Shown here: piece by piece, positions 1 through 12,026 of the stretch | Layout of the letters: every line of letters begins with the position of its first letter | Position numbering within the stretch: position 1 is the first letter of the stretch | NCBI GenBank assembly: GCA_034096865.1 | Contig: JAWQFJ010028204.1 | Span: 40,001-62,500 of the forward strand | Origin: Theodoxus fluviatilis | Lineage: Eukaryota > Mollusca > Gastropoda > Cycloneritida > Neritidae | Length of the DNA: 22,500 bases | Reading direction: 5' to 3' | Made by a program: the position numbers and the translations under genes | Notes under the pieces: generated by a model | What the model saw: the letters and a program-made list of their open reading frames with translations, nothing else | Databases searched by the model: none | What the model was told of the DNA's origin: nothing

Positions 1-3000
1 GTGCTTCACTTCACTGACTGCATCATTAGGCTCAGTGATAGTCAGGGCTTCACTTCACTGACTGCATCATTAGGCTCAGTGATAGTCAGTGCTTCACTTC
101 ACTGACTGCATCATTAGGCTCAGTGATAGTCAGTGCTTCACTTCACTGACTGCATCATTAGGCTCAGTGATAGTCAGGGCTTCACTTCACTGACTGCATC
201 ATTAGGCTCAGTGATAGTCAGTGCTTCACTTCACTGACTGCATCATTAGGCTCAGTGATAGTCAGTGCTTCACTTCACTGACTGCATCATTAGGCTCAGT
301 GATAGTCAGTGCTTCACTTCACTGACTGCATCATTAGGCTCAGTGATAGTCAGGGCTTCACTTCACTGACTGCATCATTAGGCTCAGTGATAGTCAGTGC
401 TTCACTTCACTGACTGCATCATTAGGCTCAGTGATAGTCAGGGCTTCACTTCACTGACTGCATCATTAGGCTCAGTGATAGTCAGTGCTTCACTTCACTG
501 ACTGCATCATTAGGCTCAGTGATAGTCAGTGCTTCACTTCACTGACTGCATCATTAGGCTCAGTGATAGTCAGGGCTTCACTTCACTGACTGCATCATTA
601 GGCTCAGTGATAGTCAGTGCTTCACTTCACTGACTGCATCATTAGGCTCAGTGATAGTCAGTGCTTCACTTCACTGACTGCATCATTAGGCTCAGTGATA
701 GTCAGGGCTTCACTTCACTGACTGCATCATTAGGCTCAGTGATAGTCAGGGCTTCACTTCACTGACTGCCATCATTAGGCTCAGTGATAGTCAGTGCTTC
801 ACTTCACTGACTGCATCATTAGGCTCAGTGATAGTCAGGGCTTCACTTCACTGACTGCATCATTAGGCTCAGTGATAGTCAGTGCTTCACTTCACTGACT
901 GCATCATTAGGCTCAGTGATAGTCAGTGCTTCACTTCACTGACTGCATCATTAGGCTCAGTGATAGTCAGGGCTTCACTTCACTGACTGCATCATTAGGC
1001 TCAGTGATAGTCAGGGCTTCACTTCACTGACTGCATCATTAGGCTCAGTGATAGTCAGGGCTTCACTTCACTGACTGCATCATTAGGCTCAGTGATAGTC
1101 AGTGCTTCACTTCACTGACTGCATCATTAGGCTCAGTGATAGTCAGGGCTTCACTTCACTGACTGCATCATTAGGCTCAGTGATAGTCAGGGCTTCACTT
1201 CACTGACTGCATCATTAGGCTCAGTGATAGTCAGTGCTTCACTTCACTGACTGCATCATTAGGCTCAGTGGATAGTCAGGGCTTCACTTCACTGACTGCA
1301 TCATTAGGCTCAGTGATAGTCAGGGCTTCACTTCACTGACTGCATCATTAGGCTCAGTGATAGTCAGGGCTTCACTTCACTGACTGCATCATTAGGCTCA
1401 GTGATAGTCAGTGCTTCACTTCACTGACTGCATCATTAGGCTCAGTGATAGTCAGTGCTTCACTTCACTGACTGCATCATTAGGCTCAGTGATAGTCAGT
1501 GCTTCACTTCACTGACTGCATCATTAGGCTCAGTGATAGTCAGGGCTTCACTTCACTGACTGCATCATTAGGCTCAGTGATAGTCAGTGCTTCACTTCAC
1601 TGACTGCATCATTAGGCTCAGTGATAGTCAGGGCTTCACTTCACTGACTGCATCATTAGGCTCAGTGATAGTCAGTGCTTCACTTCACTGACTGCATCAT
1701 TAGGCTCAGTGATAGTCAGTGCTTCACTTCACTGACTGCATCATTAGGCTCAGTGATAGTCAGGGCTTCACTTCACTGACTGCATCATTAGGCTCAGTGA
1801 TAGTCAGTGCTTCACTTCACTGACTGCATCATTAGGCTCAGTGATAGTCAGGGCTTCACTTCACTGACTGCATCATTAGGCTCAGTGATAGTCAGTGCTT
1901 CACTTCACTGACTGCATCATTAGGCTCAGTGATAGTCAGGGCTTCACTTCACTGACTGCATCATTAGGCTCAGTGATAGTCAGTGCTTCACTTCACTGAC
2001 TGCATCATTAGGCTCAGTGATAGTCAGTGCTTCACTTCACTGACTGCATCATTAGGCTCAGTGATAGTCAGTGCTTCACTTCACTGACTGCATCATTAGG
2101 CTCAGTGATAGTCAGTGCTTCACTTCACTGACTGCATCATTAGGCTCAGTGATAGTCAGTGCTTCACTTCACTGACTGCATCATTAGGCTCAGTGATAGT
2201 CAGGGCTTCACTTCACTGACTGCATCATTAGGCTCAGTGATAGTCAGTGCTTCACTTCACTGACTGCATCATTAGGCTCAGTGATAGTCAGTGCTTCACT
2301 TCACTGACTGCATCATTAGGCTCAGTGATAGTCAGTGCTTCACTTCACTGACTGCATCATTAGGCTCAGTGATAGTCAGTGCTTCACTTCACTGACTGCA
2401 TCATTAGGCTCAGTGATAGTCAGTGCTTCACTTCACTGACTGCATCATTAGGCTCAGTGATAGTCAGGGCTTCACTTCACTGACTGCATCATTAGGCTCA
2501 GTGATAGTCAGGGCTTCACTTCACTGACTGCATCATTAGGCTCAGTGATAGTCAGTGCTTCACTTCACTGACTGCATCATTAGGCTCAGTGATAGTCAGT
2601 GCTTCACTTCACTGACTGCATCATTAGGCTCAGTGATAGTCAGGGCTTCACTTCACTGACTGCATCATTAGGCTCAGTGATAGTCAGGGCTTCACTTCAC
2701 TGACTGCATCATTAGGCTCAGTGATAGTCAGGGCTTCACTTCACTGACTGCATCATTAGGCTCAGTGATAGTCAGGGCTTCACTTCACTGACTGCATCAT
2801 TAGGCTCAGTGATAGTCAGTGCTTCACTTCACTGACTGCATCATTAGGCTCAGTGATAGTCAGTGCTTCACTTCACTGACTGCATCATTAGGCTCAGTGA
2901 TAGTCAGGGCTTCACTTCACTGACTGCATCATTAGGCTCAGTGATAGTCAGGGCTTCACTTCACTGACTGCATCATTAGGCTCAGTGATAGTCAGTGCTT

Positions 3001-6000
3001 CACTTCACTGACTGCATCATTAGGCTCAGTGATAGTCAGTGCTTCACTTCACTGACTGCATCATTAGGCTCAGTGATAGTCAGTGCTTCACTTCACTGAC
3101 TGCATCATTAGGCTCAGTGATAGTCAGTGCTTCACTTCACTGACTGCATCATTAGGCTCAGTGATAGTCAGTGCTTCACTTCACTGACTGCATCATTAGG
3201 CTCAGTGATAGTCAGTGCTTCACTTCACTGACTGCATCATTAGGCTCAGTGATAGTCAGGGCTTCACTTCACTGACTGCATCATTAGGCTCAGTGATAGT
3301 CAGTGCTTCACTTCACTGACTGCATCATTAGGCTCAGTGATAGTCAGGGCTTCACTTCACTGACTGCATCATTAGGCTCAGTGATAGTCAGTGCTTCACT
3401 TCACTGACTGCATCATTAGGCTCAGTGATAGTCAGGGCTTCACTTCACTGACTGCATCATTAGGCTCAGTGATAGTCAGTGCTTCACTTCACTGACTGCA
3501 TCATTAGGCTCAGTGATAGTCAGGGCTTCACTTCACTGACTGCATCATTAGGCTCAGTGATAGTCAGGGCTTCACTTCACTGACTGCATCATTAGGCTCA
3601 GTGATAGTCAGGGCTTCACTTCACTGACTGCATCATTAGGCTCAGTGATAGTCAGTGCTTCACTTCACTGACTGCATCATTAGGCTCAGTGATAGTCAGT
3701 GCTTCACTTCACTGACTGCATCATTAGGCTCAGTGATAGTCAGGGCTTCACTTCACTGACTGCATCATTAGGCTCAGTGATAGTCAGGGCTTCACTTCAC
3801 TGACTGCATCATTAGGCTCAGTGATAGTCAGGGCTTCACTTCACTGACTGCATCATTAGGCTCAGTGATAGTCAGTGCTTCACTTCACTGACTGCATCAT
3901 TAGGCTCAGTGATAGTCAGTGCTTCACTTCACTGACTGCATCATTAGGCTCAGTGATAGTCAGTGCTTCACTTCACTGACTGCATCATTAGGCTCAGTGA
4001 TAGTCAGGGCTTCACTTCACTGACTGCATCATTAGGCTCAGTGATAGTCAGGGCTTCACTTCACTGACTGCATCATTAGGCTCAGTGATAGTCAGTGCTT
4101 CACTTCACTGACTGCATCATTAGGCTCAGTGATAGTCAGTGCTTCACTTCACTGACTGCATCATTAGGCTCAGTGATAGTCAGTGCTTCACTTCACTGAC
4201 TGCATCATTAGGCTCAGTGATAGTCAGTGCTTCACTTCACTGACTGCATCATTAGGCTCAGTGATAGTCAGGGCTTCACTTCACTGACTGCATCATTAGG
4301 CTCAGTGATAGTCAGTGCTTCACTTCACTGACTGCATCATTAGGCTCAGTGATAGTCAGGGCTTCACTTCACTGACTGCATCATTAGGCTCAGTGATAGT
4401 CAGTGCTTCACTTCACTGACTGCATCATTAGGCTCAGTGATAGTCAGTGCTTCACTTCACTGACTGCATCATTAGGCTCAGTGATAGTCAGTGCTTCACT
4501 TCACTGACTGCATCATTAGGCTCAGTGATAGTCAGGGCTTCACTTCACTGACTGCATCATTAGGCTCAGTGATAGTCAGGGCTTCACTTCACTGACTGCA
4601 TCATTAGGCTCAGTGATAGTCAGTGCTTCACTTCACTGACTGCATCATTAGGCTCAGTGATAGTCAGGGCTTCACTTCACTGACTGCATCATTAGGCTCA
4701 GTGATAGTCAGTGCTTCACTTCACTGACTGCATCATTAGGCTCAGTGATAGTCAGTGCTTCACTTCACTGACTGCATCATTAGGCTCAGTGATAGTCAGT
4801 GCTTCACTTCACTGACTGCATCATTAGGCTCAGTGATAGTCAGTGCTTCACTTCACTGACTGCATCATTAGGCTCAGTGATAGTCAGTGCTTCACTTCAC
4901 TGACTGCATCATTAGGCTCAGTGATAGTCAGTGCTTCACTTCACTGACTGCATCATTAGGCTCAGTGATAGTCAGGGCTTCACTTCACTGACTGCATCAT
5001 TAGGCTCAGTGATAGTCAGTGCTTCACTTCACTGACTGCATCATTAGGCTCAGTGATAGTCAGGGCTTCACTTCACTGACTGCATCATTAGGCTCAGTGA
5101 TAGTCAGTGCTTCACTTCACTGACTGCATCATTAGGCTCAGTGATAGTCAGGGCTTCACTTCACTGACTGCATCATTAGGCTCAGTGATAGTCAGTGCTT
5201 CACTTCACTGACTGCATCATTAGGCTCAGTGATAGTCAGGGCTTCACTTCACTGACTGCATCATTAGGCTCAGTGATAGTCAGGGCTTCACTTCACTGAC
5301 TGCATCATTAGGCTCAGTGATAGTCAGTGCTTCACTTCACTGACTGCATCATTAGGCTCAGTGATAGTCAGGGCTTCACTTCACTGACTGCATCATTAGG
5401 CTCAGTGATAGTCAGTGCTTCACTTCACTGACTGCATCATTAGGCTCAGTGATAGTCAGTGCTTCACTTCACTGACTGCATCATTAGGCTCAGTGATAGT
5501 CAGTGCTTCACTTCACTGACTGCATCATTAGGCTCAGTGATAGTCAGTGCTTCACTTCACTGACTGCATCATTAGGCTCAGTGATAGTCAGGGCTTCACT
5601 TCACTGACTGCATCATTAGGCTCAGTGATAGTCAGGGCTTCACTTCACTGACTGCATCATTAGGCTCAGTGATAGTCAGTGCTTCACTTCACTGACTGCA
5701 TCATTAGGCTCAGTGATAGTCAGTGCTTCACTTCACTGACTGCATCATTAGGCTCAGTGATAGTCAGGGCTTCACTTCACTGACTGCATCATTAGGCTCA
5801 GTGATAGTCAGGGCTTCACTTCACTGACTGCATCATTAGGCTCAGTGATAGTCAGTGCTTCACTTCACTGACTGCATCATTAGGCTCAGTGATAGTCAGG
5901 GCTTCACTTCACTGACTGCATCATTAGGCTCAGTGATAGTCAGTGCTTCACTTCACTGACTGCATCATTAGGCTCAGTGATAGTCAGTGCTTCACTTCAC

Positions 6001-9000
6001 TGACTGCATCATTAGGCTCAGTGATAGTCAGGGCTTCACTTCACTGACTGCATCATTAGGCTCAGTGATAGTCAGTGCTTCACTTCACTGACTGCATCAT
6101 TAGGCTCAGTGATAGTCAGGGCTTCACTTCACTGACTGCATCATTAGGCTCAGTGATAGTCAGTGCTTCACTTCACTGACTGCATCATTAGGCTCAGTGA
6201 TAGTCAGTGCTTCACTTCACTGACTGCATCATTAGGCTCAGTGATAGTCAGTGCTTCACTTCACTGACTGCATCATTAGGCTCAGTGATAGTCAGTGCTT
6301 CACTTCACTGACTGCATCATTAGGCTCAGTGATAGTCAGTGCTTCACTTCACTGACTGCATCATTAGGCTCAGTGATAGTCAGGGCTTCACTTCACTGAC
6401 TGCATCATTAGGCTCAGTGATAGTCAGTGCTTCACTTCACTGACTGCATCATTAGGCTCAGTGATAGTCAGTGCTTCACTTCACTGACTGCATCATTAGG
6501 CTCAGTGATAGTCAGTGCTTCACTTCACTGACTGCATCATTAGGCTCAGTGATAGTCAGGGCTTCACTTCACTGACTGCATCATTAGGCTCAGTGATAGT
6601 CAGGGCTTCACTTCACTGACTGCATCATTAGGCTCAGTGATAGTCAGTGCTTCACTTCACTGACTGCATCATTAGGCTCAGTGATAGTCAGTGCTTCACT
6701 TCACTGACTGCATCATTAGGCTCAGTGATAGTCAGGGCTTCACTTCACTGACTGCATCATTAGGCTCAGTGATAGTCAGTGCTTCACTTCACTGACTGCA
6801 TCATTAGGCTCAGTGATAGTCAGGGCTTCACTTCACTGACTGCATCATTAGGCTCAGTGATAGTCAGGGCTTCACTTCACTGACTGCATCATTAGGCTCA
6901 GTGATAGTCAGGGCTTCACTTCACTGACTGCATCATTAGGCTCAGTGATAGTCAGTGCTTCACTTCACTGACTGCATCATTAGGCTCAGTGATAGTCAGG
7001 GCTTCACTTCACTGACTGCATCATTAGGCTCAGTGATAGTCAGTGCTTCACTTCACTGACTGCATCATTAGGCTCAGTGATAGTCAGGGCTTCACTTCAC
7101 TGACTGCATCATTAGGCTCAGTGATAGTCAGGGCTTCACTTCACTGACTGCATCATTAGGCTCAGTGATAGTCAGTGCTTCACTTCACTGACTGCATCAT
7201 TAGGCTCAGTGATAGTCAGGGCTTCACTTCACTGACTGCATCATTAGGCTCAGTGATAGTCAGGGCTTCACTTCACTGACTGCATCATTAGGCTCAGTGA
7301 TAGTCAGTGCTTCACTTCACTGACTGCATCATTAGGCTCAGTGATAGTCAGGGCTTCACTTCACTGACTGCATCATTAGGCTCAGTGATAGTCAGTGCTT
7401 CACTTCACTGACTGCATCATTAGGCTCAGTGATAGTCAGTGCTTCACTTCACTGACTGCATCATTAGGCTCAGTGATAGTCAGGGCTTCACTTCACTGAC
7501 TGCATCATTAGGCTCAGTGATAGTCAGTGCTTCACTTCACTGACTGCATCATTAGGCTCAGTGATAGTCAGGGCTTCACTTCACTGACTGCATCATTAGG
7601 CTCAGTGATAGTCAGTGCTTCACTTCACTGACTGCATCATTAGGCTCAGTGATAGTCAGTGCTTCACTTCACTGACTGCATCATTAGGCTCAGTGATAGT
7701 CAGGGCTTCACTTCACTGACTGCATCATTAGGCTCAGTGATAGTCAGTGCTTCACTTCACTGACTGCATCATTAGGCTCAGTGATAGTCAGGGCTTCACT
7801 TCACTGACTGCATCATTAGGCTCAGTGATAGTCAGTGCTTCACTTCACTGACTGCATCATTAGGCTCAGTGATAGTCAGGGCTTCACTTCACTGACTGCA
7901 TCATTAGGCTCAGTGATAGTCAGTGCTTCACTTCACTGACTGCATCATTAGGCTCAGTGATAGTCAGGGCTTCACTTCACTGACTGCATCATTAGGCTCA
8001 GTGATAGTCAGGGCTTCACTTCACTGACTGCATCATTAGGCTCAGTGATAGTCAGTGCTTCACTTCACTGACTGCATCATTAGGCTCAGTGATAGTCAGG
8101 GCTTCACTTCACTGACTGCATCATTAGGCTCAGTGATAGTCAGTGCTTCACTTCACTGACTGCATCATTAGGCTCAGTGATAGTCAGTGCTTCACTTCAC
8201 TGACTGCATCATTAGGCTCAGTGATAGTCAGTGCTTCACTTCACTGACTGCATCATTAGGCTCAGTGATAGTCAGGGCTTCACTTCACTGACTGCATCAT
8301 TAGGCTCAGTGATAGTCAGGGCTTCACTTCACTGACTGCATCATTAGGCTCAGTGATAGTCAGTGCTTCACTTCACTGACTGCATCATTAGGCTCAGTGA
8401 TAGTCAGTGCTTCACTTCACTGACTGCATCATTAGGCTCAGTGATAGTCAGGGCTTCACTTCACTGACTGCATCATTAGGCTCAGTGATAGTCAGGGCTT
8501 CACTTCACTGACTGCATCATTAGGCTCAGTGATAGTCAGGGCTTCACTTCACTGACTGCATCATTAGGCTCAGTGATAGTCAGTGCTTCACTTCACTGAC
8601 TGCATCATTAGGCTCAGTGATAGTCAGGGCTTCACTTCACTGACTGCATCATTAGGCTCAGTGATAGTCAGGGCTTCACTTCACTGACTGCATCATTAGG
8701 CTCAGTGATAGTCAGGGCTTCACTTCACTGACTGCATCATTAGGCTCAGTGATAGTCAGTGCTTCACTTCACTGACTGCATCATTAGGCTCAGTGATAGT
8801 CAGGGCTTCACTTCACTGACTGCATCATTAGGCTCAGTGATAGTCAGGGCTTCACTTCACTGACTGCATCATTAGGCTCAGTGATAGTCAGGGCTTCACT
8901 TCACTGACTGCATCATTAGGCTCAGTGATAGTCAGTGCTTCACTTCACTGACTGCATCATTAGGCTCAGTGATAGTCAGGGCTTCACTTCACTGACTGCA

Positions 9001-11719
9001 TCATTAGGCTCAGTGATAGTCAGGGCTTCACTTCACTGACTGCATCATTAGGCTCAGTGATAGTCAGTGCTTCACTTCACTGACTGCATCATTAGGCTCA
9101 GTGATAGTCAGGGCTTCACTTCACTGACTGCATCATTAGGCTCAGTGATAGTCAGGGCTTCACTTCACTGACTGCATCATTAGGCTCAGTGATAGTCAGG
9201 GCTTCACTTCACTGACTGCATCATTAGGCTCAGTGATAGTCAGTGCTTCACTTCACTGACTGCATCATTAGGCTCAGTGATAGTCAGTGCTTCACTTCAC
9301 TGACTGCATCATTAGGCTCAGTGATAGTCAGTGCTTCACTTCACTGACTGCATCATTAGGCTCAGTGATAGTCAGGGCTTCACTTCACTGACTGCATCAT
9401 TAGGCTCAGTGATAGTCAGTGCTTCACTTCACTGACTGCATCATTAGGCTCAGTGATAGTCAGTGCTTCACTTCACTGACTGCATCATTAGGCTCAGTGA
9501 TAGTCAGGGCTTCACTTCACTGACTGCATCATTAGGCTCAGTGATAGTCAGGGCTTCACTTCACTGACTGCATCATTAGGCTCAGTGATAGTCAGTGCTT
9601 CACTTCACTGACTGCATCATTAGGCTCAGTGATAGTCAGTGCTTCACTTCACTGACTGCATCATTAGGCACAGTGATAGTCAGTGCTGCACTTCACTGAC
9701 TGCATCATTAGGCTCAGTGAGAGTCAGGGCTTCACTTCACTGACTGCATCATTAGGCTCAGTGATAGTCAGTGCTTCACTTCACTGACTGCATCATTAGG
9801 CTCAGTGATAGTCAGTGCTTCACTTCACTGACTGCATCATTAGGCTCAGTGAGAGTCAGGGCTTCACTTCACTGACTGCATCATTAGGCACAGTGATAGT
9901 TAGTGCTGCACTTCACTGACTGCATCATTAGGCTCAGTGATAGTCAGTGCTTCACTTCACTGACTGCATCATTAGGCTCAGTGAGAGTCAGTGCTTCACT
10001 TCACTGACTGCATCATTAGGCTCAGTGATAGTCAGGGCTTCACTTCACTGACTGCATCATTAGGCTCAGTGATAGTCAGGGCTTCACTTCACTGACTGCA
10101 TCATTAGGCTCAGTGATAGTCAGGGCTTCACTTCACTGACTGCATCATTAGGCTCAGTGATAGTCAGGGCTTCACTTCACTGACTGCATCATTAGGCTCA
10201 GTGATAGTCAGGGCTTCACTTCACTGACTGCATCATTAGGCTCAGTGATAGTCAGGGCTTCACTTCACTGACTGCATCATTAGGCTCAGTGATAGTCAGG
10301 GCTTCACTTCACTGACTGCATCATTAGGCTCAGTGATAGTCAGTGCTTCACTTCACTGACTGCATCATTAGGCTCAGTGATAGTCAGGGCTTCACTTCAC
10401 TGACTGCATCATTAGGCTCAGTGATAGTCAGTGCTTCACTTCACTGACTGCATCATTAGGCTCAGTGATAGTCAGTGCTTCACTTCACTGACTGCATCAT
10501 TAGGCTCAGTGATAGTCAGGGCTTCACTTCACTGACTGCATCATTAGGCTCAGTGATAGTCAGGGCTTCACTTCACTGACTGCATCATTAGGCTCAGTGA
10601 TAGTCAGGGCTTCACTTCACTGACTGCATCATTAGGCTCAGTGATAGTCAGTGCTTCACTTCACTGACTGCATCATTAGGCTCAGTGAGAGTCAGTGCTT
10701 CACTTCACTGACTGCATCATTAGGCTCAGTGAGAGTCAGTGCTTCACTTCACTGACTGCATCATTAGGCTCAGTGGTAGTCAGGGCTTCACTTCACTGAC
10801 TGCATCATTAGGCTCAGTGAGAGTCAGTGCTTCACTTCACTGACTGCATCATTAGGCTCAGTGATAGTCAGGGCTTCACTTCACTGACTGCATCATTAGG
10901 CTCAGTGATAGTCAGTGCTGCACTTCACTGACTGCATCATTAGGCTCAGTGATAGTCAGTGCTTCACTTCACTGACTGCATCATTAGGCTCAGTGATAGT
11001 CAGTGCTTCACTTCACTGACTGCATCATTAGGCTCAGTGATAGTCAGTGCTTCACTTCACTGACTGCATCATTAGGCTCAGTGATAGTTAGTGCTTCACT
11101 TCACTGACTGCATCATTAGGCTCAGTGATAGTTAGTGCTTCACTTCACTGACTGCATCATTAGGCTCAGTGATAGTCAGTGCTTCACTTCACTGACTGCA
11201 TCATTAGGCTCAGTGATAGTCAGGGCTTCACTTCACTGACTGCATCATTAGGCTCAGTGATAGTCAGTGCTTCACTTCACTGACTGCATCATTAGGCTCA
11301 GTGATAGTCAGTTCTGCACTTCACTGACTGCATCATTAGGCTCAGTGATAGTCAGTGCTTCACTTCACTGACTGCCTCATTAGGCACAGTGATAGTCAGG
11401 GCTTCACTTCACTGACTGCATCATTAGGCTCAGTGATAGTCAGGGCTTCACTTCACTGACTGCATCATTAGGCTCAGTGATAGTCAGGGCTTCACTTCAC
11501 TGACTGCATCATTAGGCTCAGTGATAGTCAGTGCTTCACTTCACTGACTGCATCATTAGGCACAGTGATAGTCAGGGCTTCACTTCACTGACTGCATCAT
11601 TAGGCTCAGTGATAGTCAGGGCTTCACTTCACTGACTGCATCATTAGGCTCAGTGATAGTCAGTGCTTCACTTCACTGACTGCCCCAATAGGCAAAGTGG
11701 AAGTCAGTGCTTCACTTCA
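1..11719. repeat. 44-bp satellite array, about 266 copies, open at left edge
   Basis: Head-to-tail tandem array with an exact 44-bp period (for example GTCAG at 41, 85 and 129). Words in unit order are GTCAG[T/G]GCTTCAC, TTCACTGACTGC, ATCATTAGGC and TCAGTGATA. From 1 to about 9660 units are identical except for one T/G site just after GTCAG. I read roughly four G units in ten over the first 100 or so, in no simple period. Two single-base insertions occur, an extra C near 769 and an extra G near 1270. The consensus has no CpG. The period is not a multiple of three and every frame soon meets a stop, so it is non-coding. Each unit can form either of two overlapping 7-bp stems. The left end lies outside the window, so true length is unknown. 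Such arrays are typical of satellite DNA at heterochromatic, centromeric or subtelomeric sites, but nothing here shows which. Confidence 0.98.
9660..11719. repeat. Diverged right edge of the 44-bp satellite
   Basis: Variants absent from the preceding 9.6 kb appear abruptly and recur: GGCACAG for GGCTCAG (9669, 9889, 11385, 11561), GAGAG for GATAG (near 9720, 9852, 9984, 10687), GTTAG for GTCAG (near 9900, 11088, 11132), GCTG for GCTT (near 9687, 9907, 10918) and GGTAG near 10776. The last two units (11,640-11,719) decay further, with TGCCCCAATAGGC replacing the normal centre, before the array ends. Variants shared between non-adjacent units point to local amplification of variant units. Higher divergence at an array edge is expected where unequal exchange homogenises the interior more efficiently. 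Confidence 0.85.
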
Positions 11720-12026
11720 GCGTGCACTGACCTTCGCTTCCTACTTGGCATATTGCTACAGAACTCAATAGTTGTTCTGACATTTTCCTTTCTCGTTAGC
11801 TATTGCCTTGACATCGACTCAGCCATCGTCTTTAGACTGTAATATTTGCTTTGCATCCCATTAAACTAAATCGAAGGAAAGCTAACAGAAAATAGACATG
11901 GGAGTATAAGAAATCAAGCTCACAGTGGTTAGAATTCCTTTCATGCTTCAATCAAAACTAACGGTATTGTCGAATTCCGCATTTAGAGTCGGGGGAGTGA
12001 CTTAAACGAAAACTCTGTGAATGGAG
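11720..12026. other. Unique spacer between satellite and 12-bp minisatellite
   Basis: About 300 bp of non-repetitive sequence of moderate AT content. It has no open frame of note, no RNA gene and no recognisable element end. The edge of the 44-bp array decays into it at about 11,700, and GAGTG-type words of the next array start near 12,030. I see no target-site duplication linking the two edges. Confidence 0.7.

Noticed and set aside
1..11719. CRISPR-like array, because of regular short repeats
   Set aside because: Units are contiguous 44-bp copies with no unique spacers, and the surroundings are animal-like with LINE fragments.
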